DNA of 64,000 bases from Nilaparvata lugens (taxonomy: Eukaryota; Arthropoda; Insecta; Hemiptera; Delphacidae). A model generated the notes under the pieces. That model was not told the origin of the DNA and made no database searches. It saw only the letters and a list, made by a program, of their open reading frames with translations. Made by a program: the position numbers and the translations under genes. How positions within the stretch are numbered: the stretch's first letter is position 1; each line of letters begins with the position of its first letter. This document shows, in pieces, positions 1 through 11,334 of the stretch. Location: positions 14,494,778 through 14,558,777 of the forward strand of contig NC_052510.1 in assembly GCF_014356525.2 (NCBI RefSeq), read 5' to 3'.

Positions 1-143
1 CAGTAAAGATTTAACTTGGGCTAAAATCTTTACACATTTTTGGGGGAAACTCAACGTTTCTAATAATTAGAATTATTCTTCACTTGTTTCAAACAAACTT
101 TATAATTATGAAACAGTTTCAAAACGAATTTTTTTAATATTAA

Positions 144-518
144 TTGTCTGAAGTCAAATTATTACTAACTAGAAATCTAAAAGTGCAAAAACGAATAATT
201 AAAATAATCGAGCAGAAGCCACCTCGTTATCCATCGGACCAGCTCTACAATGAGTTTGGTGTGATGGACGCAAGACAACTCTACTCCCTAGAAATTATTT
301 GCAGACTGCACAAGAACCCAGAAATCTTTCAAAACAGAAACCACTGTCATATCACAAGAAATAGAAGCCTACTTATCACGAACGTGGCTAGGAAGGCAAC
401 ATACCAACGACACTTCAACCAACTAGCACCAAAACTCCACAATTTATTTCCTGAACACATCAAGATAATAGAAACCTCAAGAAAATTCAAATGCGCCGTT
501 ATAAACTGGAAGACATAA
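144..518 (+). pseudogene. C-terminal fragment of a non-LTR retrotransposon reverse transcriptase
   Basis: About 124 codons are open from a stop at 141-143 to the TAA at 516-518. No ATG starts the frame, so this is the tail of a longer polyprotein. The pattern is the region after the RT catalytic domain of LINE-type elements: a basic QKRIIKIIEQ-like start, then a hydrophobic stretch around FGVMDARQLYSLEIICRLHKN, a THR/NR-rich turn, and a final block APKLHNLFPEHIK...KFKCAVINWK. That end corresponds to the usual 'G-K-L-x-N-x-L-P...F-K...L-x-x-W' ending. The YxDD catalytic motif and endonuclease lie outside the window or are deleted. Sequence 1-143 has no continuing frame, which implies 5' truncation or decay. 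The clade (RTE, I, Jockey or CR1-like) cannot be assigned. Confidence 0.75.
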
Positions 519-790
519 TATAGAAACCATAGCTTCGAACAATATGTGAGCTCACTTACCCAATGTATTTGCACTCCCACTCTAAATTTAATTGTATTAC
601 TACCACACCTGCTCTAGAACATGGGTTTCCCATAGTTGAGTGGGTTAATTTCCGAAAAAATGCAATTTATTTATATTTGTAGTAAATTTCATTTATTGTA
701 TTTTCGAATATTATGTACACTTTATTGATTAGATTGCTCATTTGTACATTAATGGAAATAAAATTTATTTGTATTGCATATGTATTAATG
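519..790 (+). repeat. probable 3' UTR of the LINE fragment
   Basis: AT-rich sequence follows the LINE stop codon and contains an AATAAA-like signal near 757-763 before an AT-rich end near 790. The boundary is inferred, and no target-site duplication could be paired because the 5' side is missing. Confidence 0.4.
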
Positions 791-2590
791 AAGTGGTTAC
801 TTTTAAACGAAAGAGATTTGTACTGGCCCAATATAAAATTGTATCATCTTTATTAGCGTCTAAAGAAAAACATTAATTTCTATGCCATATTTTCAAAAAA
901 ATGAAAAAAAGATCATTCAATTATTATGATGTAGGTCTAGGATGTAGTCTACACTTATTGATTCTTTATATTTCCTCCTTCACGATCGAATTTTCAATTC
1001 TTGGATTTGCCTCGAATCGAATTCGCCAGGACTGGTCAGCTACACGAATCTGCTAATTGTAATGATATCCAATCATCAATTATTTATATCAAAACAAACC
1101 ACGTGCTTATTACAGTGTACTTGTAGGCTATAATTAGTACGTTCCGTATGGCTGCTGTGACCTTATGGCTTTTCGGCCATATCTTCGCAATAATGGCCAT
1201 GATAGTTTCGGTATGTGTATTCACTATATTTCGCTTATCCTGTGTGATGATGTAAGTCTCATTAACATTTTTCGACGATTTATCTTTTAATAATTATGTG
1301 TTATCGTGACAGGCTTCTGTCATTTTATAATTTTCTATTTGCACGGTCATTGCATTGACGAGATGAGATGTTTTCGCGTTTTCAATGTGAGTTGAAGTTG
1401 ACTTCGGTCCATTGCTGATCATCAATTATTGAGCAACTCATTCATGCCTATCAGATCCGCATTCTCTTCAGCGTTTTGTTTTCAAAAAGTTATAATGTTT
1501 CTTGTTTAGTTTATGATTGGAATACTAATGATGTATTTTCTATCATTCGATGAACTCATCCAGCCTCGAAAATTGATTAGCTTGTGAATCAAGCATTAAA
1601 TTATTGATAAATCAAATGTGATAGATTGCTTCAAAAGCTGATTGTAGGTTTAAAAGTGCACTTCAATTTCTACATCTGAAATTATTCAGATAATAATTGA
1701 ATTAATCAACTTTAGAGGTTTTATCATGTTATTTGAATGATCACATTAAATTTTTCCGCAAAATTTCATATCAAAATTATTTCTTGCTATTCTGTCACTC
1801 TAAAGCATCTATTTCTATTCCACATACAGATTTCCTTTTTATTCTCTGTTCGATTCTCTTTTGATGTTTCGTCATCATTGGTATTATTAGTCTATACAAA
1901 TCTTAAGTAGTCTCAACCCCGCTGCACCTTTTTCTGAATGCACCTTTTTCTCTGCTCATCCTTCCCTTCACCACCCATTACTTCTCCATTTTCCTGATCC
2001 TCCTCCTCCTCCACCTGCTCCTCATCCTTCCAATCCTCATCCTTCTATCCTTCTCCCTTCCCTCCTCGCGTCTCTACACCAACATGACAAAATCCTTCCG
2101 AACTACCTAATCATCCAGCTCCTCATTTTTCCTTTTCCCAGTTCACCCCCTCTTCCATCTAATAACCTTTTACCATCATGTTTTTTCTAGATTTATTGGT
2201 AAAACAAGTAACTGATCTCCATATCTGCAGAATTTCTGATTCAAATCTCTTCGGAGCTGAAGAAGAGTTACCTCTGTAAAATTTAATTTCCATATGTATC
2301 ACTCTTTCATGACTACACGAGTTCGTCTCTCATCCTAAACGCATGTGCTATCTAAGCAATGCATCAGAGGAAAGTAACTCTAATTTGAAAAGATCCAACT
2401 TTACAACTTACCTAATCTGATAACCAAACTTGGAAGTTTCTCGCGAAATGACGTTTTTAGTGTTATGTCGAGGAATGCTGGGAATGTTGTTGAAGATGTG
2501 ATATGACAGCTTATAGTCGCGCTGCTTTTTAGTCGCATGTCGAGTGTAAAGTGACGTTTTTACAGTTTTTTTTCGAGAGTGCATCTGTCA
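791..2590. other. no gene seen; pyrimidine-rich patch
   Basis: AT-rich sequence without a convincing exon. About 1915-2110 is strongly C/T-rich, with short CTCCTC runs, and its composition differs from both flanks. Nothing else is recognised. Confidence 0.4.
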
Positions 2591-2591
2591 C

Positions 2592-2829
2592 CTGAAATCT
2601 GTGTAACTCTATTAGGTCCGGAAACAACATTCCAGTAGTTCGTTGACTTGCTCGACACACAACAGCAACAAAATGACAGCTCACCGAATATCGAAAGTTG
2701 TGCAGTCATTTTGTTATCGCTGTAGGTGAAATTGAGCTGGCCCATAAGTGGAACATAAGTGGTAATTGGAGAGTCGTATTGTGAGTTAGTTTGGCAACTC
2801 ATCGGCTGTAACCTCAGGTCGTTAAAATC
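2592..2829 (-). CDS. putative minus-strand exon, unknown protein
   Basis: The minus strand is open over the whole interval and starts just after a good acceptor (pyrimidine-rich TATTATTCTTTACAG). Possible donors are CAG|GTGACA (exon end 2592) or TTCG|GTGAGC (exon end 2685). The peptide includes DFNDLRLQPMSCQTNSQYD, later PLMGQLNFTYSDNKMTAQLS and a CCCC run. Local GC is higher than in the flanks. I do not recognise the product. The open frame extends beyond both splice sites, so the splice evidence is only suggestive. It could be a chance frame or part of a repeat. Confidence 0.2.
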
Positions 2830-2899
2830 CTGTAAAGAATAATAGGGTTCATAAAAGTTTATATAGATTGGTATTTTGTTGTCTTTAACAACAGACAAG

Positions 2900-4140
2900 T
2901 GACTCCTCTTTTCTTGGAAATAATGTAATAGAGTTTTACAATCTTCCTAATTGTAATTGATTATCAATAATCACTGAGTTTCCCTTCGGTGAATTTGTGT
3001 TTTCCCATTAGATTTTATTTGAAGAGGATGAATCATTATATCTGATAAATTCTGATCTCGTAGAGATCAGTTGAATATATGAGAAATAATACTTGACTCA
3101 TAAAACTGCTAAAATTAATGAGTTGTCTTATCATTCATTGATTATTTCATTGAAACCTCAATTTGAACAGTATGATAGAACTGAATGTAGTATGGTAAAA
3201 CTGCTTGTATGCTTCGAAAAATATATAAGAATGATTACTTTATTCGACAAAAAACTAATGATCACCCTTTGGAGTCTGTCAATATGGCGATATATTTTGT
3301 AATGAATCAATAAATATAATGAATTATCAACTACGATGACAGTCTGTCGAAAATTATTAGTTGCAATGAGAATTCTACCTTGAAAATTTAAATTCAAATT
3401 TGAAAATAATACAATTCAGTTGATCTATCATTCAAGTGCTATTCTATGAAGTCCTGAATACTGAGAAATACATAAATAAATATACAACTCATTTTTAATG
3501 AGGAAGTGTATTTAATGAGAAGTGTACGAGAAAGGTTTAATGAAAGTTTTTTATTGCTGATGGTCTCGTGTATCCTGAAATTATCACTCACCGTGTTATA
3601 CTGTATTATTCTCCACAAGGAGAAAATTTCTTCAGTCATTATTAGTTAGGTGTTATATTGAACGTTTTGAGCTGCGCTAGAGGAAGTTTGTGTGAGAGAA
3701 TTGGTTTTAGGAATGTGATTGAATTGTTATTATGCTTAGGAGAGAGAATAGATGTTTTTATAATGGAATTTATCAATCAAAGAGTGCTTGAATTCGTAAA
3801 GTTGTGTAATTATCTCATAATCATATCTATGAAGTAGCCGAGGCCAGGCCCCTTAAAATTTGGTGGTGGCAGCTCTACTGGAGAGCACTACTTCTGCAAT
3901 GCTTGCCACGCACGCTATAAGTTCTAAATTAGTTCTGGGTGAGTTGATCAATTGAAGATTTCCTCTCGTTATTTTGATGGCAATAGTTTTAGGAATCAAA
4001 ATGTTGAGTCAAATTGATGAATACAAATGGATTTTTGGTGGTCCATGTGACGATAAACCAAATAGACTTCACTCATCTATGGTACTATCCTATTATATTA
4101 AGCGAGAAATTTCTGTATATATTTTATATTGGTTATTTAT
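2900..4140. other. no gene seen
   Basis: AT-rich sequence with only short unrelated frames. No tandem repeat or transposon end is recognised. Confidence 0.4.
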
Positions 4141-4144
4141 ATCC

Positions 4145-4235
4145 AACGGATCTCGAAAACGGCTCTAACGATTTTGATGAAATTTGCAATATAGTTTATG
4201 ATATGAAAATACGATTGAACTAGGTCTCATCTCTC
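4145..4235 (+). repeat. fragment related to the ACTTTCCTTGC element
   Basis: The stretch starting CTCGAAAACGGCTCTAACG near 4153 matches the internal part of the element at 8767-9480 (near 9117) and the copy at the right edge (near 63914). Only this internal block is evident, with no TIR. It is probably a decayed piece of the same family. Confidence 0.5.
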
Positions 4236-4945
4236 ACTCGCTGAACGACATTAAAAGGATAATTCATCCTTGGAAAAACAGCTGAGATTTTCGTCGTCTG
4301 TGGATAATGGAAGTGAGTGAGCGAGTGCGTCTGTGGAAAATCAAAATATCTCATCCCCGAAATTCATTAGCTGACGTATAGCCAGCTGTGAATTTAAACA
4401 AGTCCTAAAAGATGAAGAAACCTTAAGAGTTTGAAAGGTAAAATTATTCATGATCAATCAGTTTAATTAATCATAATTTACAGTTTCAAGTGATTAGTGA
4501 GTTTTATTTTGTCAATCAAAATTCGAACTTTTCTATTTTCAAATATTTGGACTGAAATGGAACATAACTTACTTTTTGGTCTATAGTGTATAAATCTAAA
4601 TTCGGGGAAGATACAGATTTGGGCTGTGCCTGTTGGTCCTTCTCCTATCAATCAAAGAATTGTGTTCTGTGTATCAATAAATGAATATAAAAACTATCCT
4701 TTCATGCTTCTATGCTTTTGTACTCCAGAGCGAAGCTCGGTGCCCCGATATTTTATTGATAAATTATCACTTTTGATCTCATCCACCTAGTTGCATCCCC
4801 AGTAATAAATATATGCATCCAATAAAAGCCCATCTGACGTGACCTTTTCAAGATATGAATAAATTTCAATTTCATTGAAAATGGGTGTTACCAATGATGA
4901 AATCACTAGGCGTTCTCGAGGGTTAAAGTAGTAGGGAGACAGAGT

Positions 4946-5040
4946 AGACTCACTTCAATCTCAAACTGTCAGCATTGGTTGAATAGGGAGTGAAGGTATT
5001 TCTTCATATGGAATGCTGACAGTTCAAAGTGAATCTCACT
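4946..5040. repeat. hairpin repeat HP, copy A
   Basis: Inverted repeat with arms AGACTCACTT...ACTGTCAGCATT and AATGCTGACAGTT...GTGAATCTCACT around a loop of about 35 nt. It is the first of about a dozen related copies in the window and lies in the opposite orientation to most others. There is no reading frame. It could be a very small MITE or a precursor for small RNA. An AG-rich stretch follows. Confidence 0.7.
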
Positions 5041-5044
5041 GTAG

Positions 5045-5615
5045 GAGTGTAGAGAGATGATAAAGGAAGGTGAAAAAGGAAAAGGAGAAAAGAATGTGTA
5101 TGTGAAGTGGGCGGAGTGAAACAGAAATCAACTAACTCATTCAGGTGTAATGGTAATGGCGCCTTGTGGGTATTTGAAATTGATAATAATTCTGGACATT
5201 ACTGGGACCATCGCAGTCTATGGTAATGACTGAGGTGCACCATGAATGCCTGACAGCACCGACTATTACCCAGTCGTCAGCGGTAATTGATTGAGGCAAT
5301 GAAATCAGACCGCCCCGTCAAAACGCATCTACAAGGCTCGCCTCAAAAGTAAGGTACTGGCCAACACTCTAATTACAACACATTTCAGGTGTGAAACACG
5401 TCGACTCCCACAAGGACGAACTCCCGTTTCTGATCTGAGATAGCGTTGGACCCTAATTATTCATCAGACGGAAGGAGGATCTTATCTGTGATCTCCAACA
5501 CCGAATGGGAATGAAGCGATGGGAATCATCACTCTCTGAATCATTTTATGCTTCATGGGCTACTGGGTGAGAGTTGGATGGTGAACTCTCAGCTTCCATA
5601 TAGAGACCCATTATT
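5045..5615. other. no gene seen
   Basis: Mixed-composition sequence with moderate GC around 5200-5480 but no exon or repeat that I can support. Confidence 0.35.
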
Positions 5616-5618
5616 CTT

Positions 5619-6095
5619 GATAATATAATTGGAATTCGATGGAAAATAGTTTGATGATAAATATGATGGTTTATTGATGGTAGATTACTATTTGGGATCA
5701 ACCAATTTTATTTGGTGAGAGGTGAATAGTTGACTACTCTCTAGGTGAGAGAGATATATAATCAATAGCTTCAATACTATTGATGATATAATTGGAATTC
5801 TATTGAAAAAGTTTGATGATAAATCTGTTCGTTTGTTGATGGTAGATTGTTGATTATTATTCGGATTCAACTAATTTTATTTGTAGAGAGGTGATTGGTT
5901 GACAGAGAGTGACTAGCTGAATAGGTTCGAGGTAGGAGAGAGATATAATCAAAAGCTCTAATAGAAAGTCCCAATAATCTGGATGATATAATTGGAATTC
6001 GTTTGAAGAGTGTTTTGATGATAAGTTTGTAGGTTTGTTGATGGTAGATTGTTGATTATTATTCGGATTCAACTAATTTTATTTGGAGAGATGTG
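5619..6095. repeat. three-copy tandem repeat, unit 163-200 bp
   Basis: Units begin at 5619, 5782 and 5982 with GATRATATAATTGGAATTC. Each continues through a TTTGATGATAAA block, a TTGATGGTAGATT block and CAACYAATTTTATTTG. Copies 2 and 3 are more alike than copy 1. The spacer between the last block and the next unit varies and explains the unequal periods. Similar minus-strand peptides in this region are products of the repetition, not genes. Confidence 0.85.
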
Positions 6096-6097
6096 AC

Positions 6098-6150
6098 TAG
6101 TTCATCCGAGAGTGAGAGTGATAGTGAGAAAGTGAGAGTGAGGGTGATAT
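6098..6150. repeat. GA/GTGAGA-rich low-complexity tract
   Basis: Imperfect (GTGAGA)n directly after the tandem array. Confidence 0.7.
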
Positions 6151-6503
6151 AATCTTGCTTCCATCTTGGTTACTCCATGCGTTAACCCGACAGAGAAGTT
6201 AGGAGAGCAACAAAATGTATTGATTTAGTTCTATTCCGTGTATGAGATGATTATAAACATATTTTATTGGTAAATTATCATTGGGCTAATGAAATACATT
6301 TCTGTTGCAAGATTGGAATGGATTTGAAAGTTACATCACATGCCCCAATATGAGGGGAATCTGGTTTGGTTGTTTATTGTTAACGTTTCGCAGAGAATGT
6401 TACTGTTTTCATTTCATGATTTATTAGTGAGTTTCCCATTCTAGAAATTTCCAGATAAATATGCAATATTTATACAAGGATATTTTTTGGATTGTAGTCT
6501 TTA

Positions 6504-6723
6504 TATCTTCGATATAATGCAATATTTTTCTTCTATAAATGCCCACTCATGTGTATTCTCAGTCAGGAATCTCGGGGTTAGAAATTGCCTTGTATACTGT
6601 TCCCTCTATAACCCTTCGTTTGACTCTACAATGATCCTTTGAAGTATTTTAGTTATCTCTTGATATAAAGCAATGTTTTTCCTCGATGAATGCCTGCCTA
6701 TGTATATTCTCAGTCAGGAATTT
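6504..6723. repeat. two-copy duplication, period about 151 bp
   Basis: A block of about 68 bp (GATATAATGCAATATTTTTC... to TATTCTCAGTCAGGAAT) at 6504-6573 recurs diverged at 6655-6723. It is non-coding. Confidence 0.7.
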
Positions 6724-6906
6724 CTCAATTATTTCGGTGAGAGTTACTGTTATTAACTTATATTAATTAACATTCTACCTGCCAATCTTTACTCGTGATT
6801 AAAGTAATGCCTCACTCATTTCATAGCGCCCTCTTGCAAACGTAAATGATGATTTTCAAATCTAGTAGAAAACTATCGAATATCATAATGTATCCAGATA
6901 ACTAAC

Positions 6907-7116
6907 CTCTGCATAAGATTGCAGACTCTTGATGGTTCATTGTTGTCAGCTGACATTGTAAATGGACTTGCGTGTTCCGAAACTGCGGAGCAGCACACTC
7001 CTCCAATTTTCCCATCACAATCAACGCGAACCCCACAATAAAAAATGCTAATTTGCTTAAAAGCACCACAATAAAGATCCAGAGAACGCTATCTCTTTTG
7101 TTCAGGATCTCTTTCT
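6907..7116 (-). CDS. putative minus-strand exon encoding a membrane segment
   Basis: The minus strand is open for 70 codons between a candidate acceptor (a long pyrimidine-rich run ending GATTCTAG) and a donor GAG|GTTAGT. The peptide has a strongly hydrophobic segment (VLWIFIVVLLSKLAFFIVG then FALIVMG) followed by KLEECAAPQFRNTQVHLQC. If the exon starts further upstream, a second hydrophobic stretch lies in the same frame. The family is not recognised. Its donor phase does not fit directly to the candidate exon at 2592-2829, so the two are not shown to belong together. Chance is possible. Confidence 0.22.
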
Positions 7117-7199
7117 CTAGAATCGCAATGAAAACAACCACAGACAACAAAAATAAAAGAGAGAGGAGAAAAGAAAATAGAACGAAAAGCGTTCAAGTC

Positions 7200-8766
7200 T
7201 TGAACACCTGGAACATTGCACCGCTGGCCATTGTCAATCATTAGGAACTTGATGTGGACTTGTGGTTTCATGATAATTTGCTGCATAACAGAGAAACAAG
7301 TCTTCATTTGTATGAATTATGACAACCGCAGTGCCAAAAGCTCACGGTGTTTGAGGACTGGACCATCTACAACTCGAATATCCTATGCATGGTTTCAAAA
7401 TTAATTAGCATAATTTTAAGTTTTCTCTACTTCTATCCTTCAAATCTTGATATATCAAATTCCTTTGCAAATTTCTTACCAAAATTTGTATTATTTATCA
7501 TTTTTATTCATTATCTTTTGGCAACGAGAATTGTATTATTATACAATCTAGAGATGCCGATCAATTTCCAGGATCAAGATTCTTTTGATATCTTGAGGAT
7601 TGTGTATGTAATACTTTATGGATATGATAGGAAAATGAAACTTCAAGCATCACAGTATATTGTATAGCATTGCCACTAAACCTGAAGTTCCCTGAAAATT
7701 TCAGCCATTTCCTTCCATGTACAAGATTATAAAAAATGGTGTAACTTAATTCTGAGACAATCCTTGGATCATTTCAGTTGAAAGTATAAAACAGTATTAT
7801 CTTCTCGATTGATGTACAATAATGATCTTGATATCCAGAGTTGATCTATCTACTATTTATTCTGGTGAATGATAAGTGATAGTTCTTTAGGTTCAATCTG
7901 TAAGTTATAAGAAAATGTATTCTTGTTCAGTAGAGTTCATCGAATTTCCAGTGACTTTGTTGTCGATGCAGAGTCTAGAGAATAATTCGTAGGTCAAAAA
8001 TATATTCTTTCTCAATTGGTATATTGAATCCTTTCTCTGTACTACAACAATATAGTGTTATATACAAAATGGAACTAATGATCTCTCGTATCACTGTCTT
8101 CGACTCACTGAATCAATCCAACTGAAGCCAGAGGAAAACCTGGAGATCGTGACAAGGAACACAAGAAATAAAATTGACCAGTTGGATATTGCAATATGCT
8201 AGAATTATATACCAGTACGGAGATCTTCCTGAAATTATGTGAAGTTGATTGGAAAATAGAATAAAACCAATGTCGTTCAAAGTCATTGAACTTCAATTTG
8301 GGTTCGGATGGCTTGTAGCTGGCACTCGTAATTCTAGGTTTCTCACAGACGTACAATATCATATTGGAGGAACCGCTCTTCTGCCATCTGAAATAGGTTG
8401 TGGATTATCCGTAATTTAACTGAAATGATTATTGTTTTTAGATTCTATATTGTTTGACTGAAATTGGAAGGGTTTGAAATTGAAAGATCGCTAATGAAAT
8501 ATCGAATGGGAGTTTTAAATTTGAGGAAGGAATTGAGAGTTGGAAAGAAATATTGCGTTGGAACATTGAGTTGTATCTAGTTGATTTTTCAATTCCTCTC
8601 TAAATAATGTTGGAAGCTCTGTAGATTTGACTAATGAAACATTTATTGGAGTTACAAGAAAGTATTGGGAGAATTATTCCATTCACTTTGGCAATATGCA
8701 GAGAGTAATCACCTCCCTTAATATGAGGTTTTGTGATCTCAGAACGTTGATCAAATTTTGATTTTT
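7200..8766. other. no gene seen
   Basis: Short frames only. Around 8095-8390 the base composition is more codon-like, with short open stretches on both strands. No frame persists and no family is recognised. Confidence 0.35.
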
Positions 8767-9480
8767 ACTTTCCTTGCCCTATTATTAGGTAAGGAAAGTA
8801 TTGCTTTCCAAAAAAAATTAAGGTACCCTTATTTCAAGTTTTCTATACGTTTCAAGGTCCCCTGAGTCCAAAAACATGGTTTTTGGGTATTGGTCTGTGT
8901 GTGTGTATGTGTGTGTGTGTATGTGTGTGTGTGTGTATGTGTGTATGTCTGTGAACACCATATCTCCATTCCTAATTAACCTGATTGACTTGAAATTTTA
9001 AACTTAAGGTCCTTATACGACGAGGATCCGACAACAAGAAATTCAATAAAATTCAATTCAAAATGGCGGAAAAAAATGGCGGATAATTACTAAAAAACCA
9101 TGTTTTTCACGGTTTTCTCGAAAACGGCTCTAACGATTTTCTTCAAATTTATACCATGGATAGCTATTTATAAGCCCTATCAAATGACATGAGTCTCATT
9201 TCTGGGAAACTAATGGGGGGTCCACCCCATCCTTGAGAAATGGACTTAGTAACCTCCTTCTCGTGCATGAGGTAGGTAGGTAGCGCAGTTCATAAAAAGA
9301 ACACATAGTCGAGATATTTCATCTGTAGAATAGCTGTTTTGACGACTTTAAAAAAATTACGACTAAAAAAAATAATCGAATTTCACAATTTACACTAAGG
9401 AAAAAGTACTCTGAAAACAATAATTATATATACACATATACAAAAGTTTGATCGTAGTTTCAAATATGAGCAAGGAAAGT
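8767..9480. mobile_element. non-autonomous TIR element, ACTTTCCTTGC family, copy 1
   Basis: The ends are exact 11-bp inverted repeats, ACTTTCCTTGC at 8767-8777 and GCAAGGAAAGT at 9470-9480. Inside the left end is a second hairpin, CTTTCCTT...AAGGAAAG (8768-8798). The interior holds a GT/ATGT-rich tract near 8900-8950 and the block CTCGAAAACGGCTCTAACG. There is no transposase frame. The right-edge sequence from 63474 repeats the same layout, which supports a real family. Sequence outside the 11-bp ends also resembles a TACACTCACAC motif, so the true termini may be longer. No target-site duplication is clear. Confidence 0.65.
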
Positions 9481-9664
9481 TGTGTGAGTGTACCACACCA
9501 GATTTTTGTACTTTTGAATTTACTTTCGTAATGTATCAGTAATTAACAATACTCTAGATTTTTCCATATTGGTTTCAACTGAAGATTATCGATCTTCAGA
9601 ACGACTCTTGTAGATGAATTTCAACATATATTTTAAAAATATTGTCTGAAAGTTTTATAAATGT

Positions 9665-9835
9665 ATCAATTTATTTGTGGATTACAAATCACATGAATAT
9701 GATCGGGAACGAACAACAGGCTTAGACCAAAACTATTCTGTTCCCAAATTTAGTTAAATAATAATTTGTTTAAAAAATAGGTTATGTTTTTACTGTGGAA
9801 ATTTCAAGTTCAATTTTTTGAAATATACTGAAGTT
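9665..9835 (-). repeat. LINE 3' tail, family R, copy 1 (partial)
   Basis: Matches the copies at 48237 and 55311 through a GAACAACAGGCTT block, a TTCCCAAATTT block and a AAAAAATAGGTTATGTTTTTA block. Read on the minus strand it would end in an AAATAAA-type tail. It is 5'-truncated and non-coding. Confidence 0.6.
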
Positions 9836-9839
9836 TTAT

Positions 9840-10225
9840 TTCTTGTTGGAAATCCACTCTTCCCAGGACATCTGTAGTTCCCATATGAACTTGACAAGTA
9901 TTTATGACTTCTAGAAACTGACTACTCACATTGCAATTCCCTCGTGGTGTGTGTAGTCTCTGTCTTGTGATAATTTATGAATGGAGAACAATGATGGGGG
10001 GTATCATGTTTAATGCTGCTTCTAATGAGTATGAATTTATGTTTTGTAATGAATTGTTGATGGGACGCTGAGCATTTTGACATGTGCCATAAAAACCGTC
10101 ATGTGTGACTGGGTGCTCCATGCCTTTATGAATGTAGCGTTGTAACATTAGTTGTGTGAGAACTGGTAGGAGTTTGTGTGGCGAGTTCTCATATTACGTC
10201 ATCAACTAAGTTTTGCTGTACTATA
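9840..10225. other. no gene seen
   Basis: Unremarkable AT-rich sequence. Confidence 0.35.
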
Positions 10226-10226
10226 G

Positions 10227-10270
10227 CAATACCTACTATTACTTCATAATATAAGTAATAGTAGGTATTG
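10227..10270. repeat. perfect 18-bp stem hairpin
   Basis: CAATACCTACTATTACTT and its exact reverse complement are separated by 8 nt. Pairing continues imperfectly into flanking CTATAG. It is a single copy of unknown role. Confidence 0.85.
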
Positions 10271-10710
10271 ACTATAGTCGGTTGTGTGCTTATGTTGATT
10301 TTCTATATTAGTTTTTCATACAGTAAGTATTATGGTTGGAAATTTTACGTCTGAAATCATTATTATTGTACAGTGTGATATATTTCACTATTCACTTATC
10401 ATCTGTTTGAAGAGGCTGACGATCTTTTGTAATATTTCCTTAAATATTCGGCAGCTATTAGTATGAGGATTTGATGAGGAATTGTGCACAAAGTTGGATA
10501 CAACTTTGGATATAATAATTAAAGTTTTGGGACTGATTTCAATTATTACAACTCAATTTGTACGTAAATTGATAACAAGCATTATACTAGAGAGATTTTA
10601 TTTTGATTTCAGTCAAGTTAAATAGCACTGTACTGGAAAAAGTATAAGTAATCAATATGACTGAATTATTGAAGTAGTAAAAATTCATTTTTGCAAGGAA
10701 TATTCTTTCT

Positions 10711-10904
10711 AAAGCTGCGTTTACACCAAAGTTATTAACAAAATTTTAATAACTAATCATCATAGATTCTATTAGATTGAACATAACTTATCATACACGT
10801 GATGAACATAATTATATGTTTGTCGAGTTCCGTTCAATGTAATAGATTCTTCAAAAACTAAGTTATTTCAATTTTGTTAATAACTTTGATGTAAACGCAG
10901 CTTT
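10711..10904. mobile_element. MITE family A, copy 1
   Basis: Inverted repeats AAGCTGCGTTTACACC... and ...CGCAGCTT extend inward through AAAGTTATTAACAAAATTT. The interior holds a TATTAGATTGAAC block. TA dinucleotides outside both ends look like a TA target duplication, as made by Tc1/mariner-type elements. Copies occur at 31226 and 46813. There is no reading frame, so it would need a transposase from elsewhere. Confidence 0.85.
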
Positions 10905-11066
10905 ACTGTCCTAATTGAGTTGAAATCAATTCAATCATTTAATTGCACAACTGAACTGGCTATAGAAATTTTAATAAAATATTTAGAATCTGAGATACTT
11001 TCCAAAAAATGGAATATGCAACTTATGTTAATCAAGTAATATGTAAATTCATCAAGTTTATTACAC

Positions 11067-11330
11067 GAATTAGGTATTTATTTATTTATTTGAGTATTAC
11101 AATAGTGCGATAGTATCCCTCTAGCTGTAAGCTATTTGAGGGATATATAAAAATAATCCTTTACATACAATAAAAAACAATCAATAACAATAGTTATATT
11201 TCTTAATTTACCTCATTATATTTCTTCATTTTTTGTAACTGATTGTTCTCTTTTGTCCATTGCACCATTAATTAACTTAACTTAACTTACGAAATAAGAC
11301 TTATAGGAAAAGACTTTACTTGGTAAGCGA
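11067..11330 (-). repeat. probable LINE 3' tail in minus orientation
   Basis: Starts with (TTTA)n, which read on the minus strand is a terminal (TAAA)n tail. It is followed by a block with a TCCCTCTAGCTGTAAGC / ATTTGAGGGA inverted pair. There is no protein frame. Confidence 0.4.
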
Positions 11331-11334
11331 CAAT

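Noticed and set aside
5688..6072. Two similar minus-strand peptides starting MNPNNNQQSTINK
   Set aside because: They lie in the tandem repeat units, so their similarity is due to DNA duplication.
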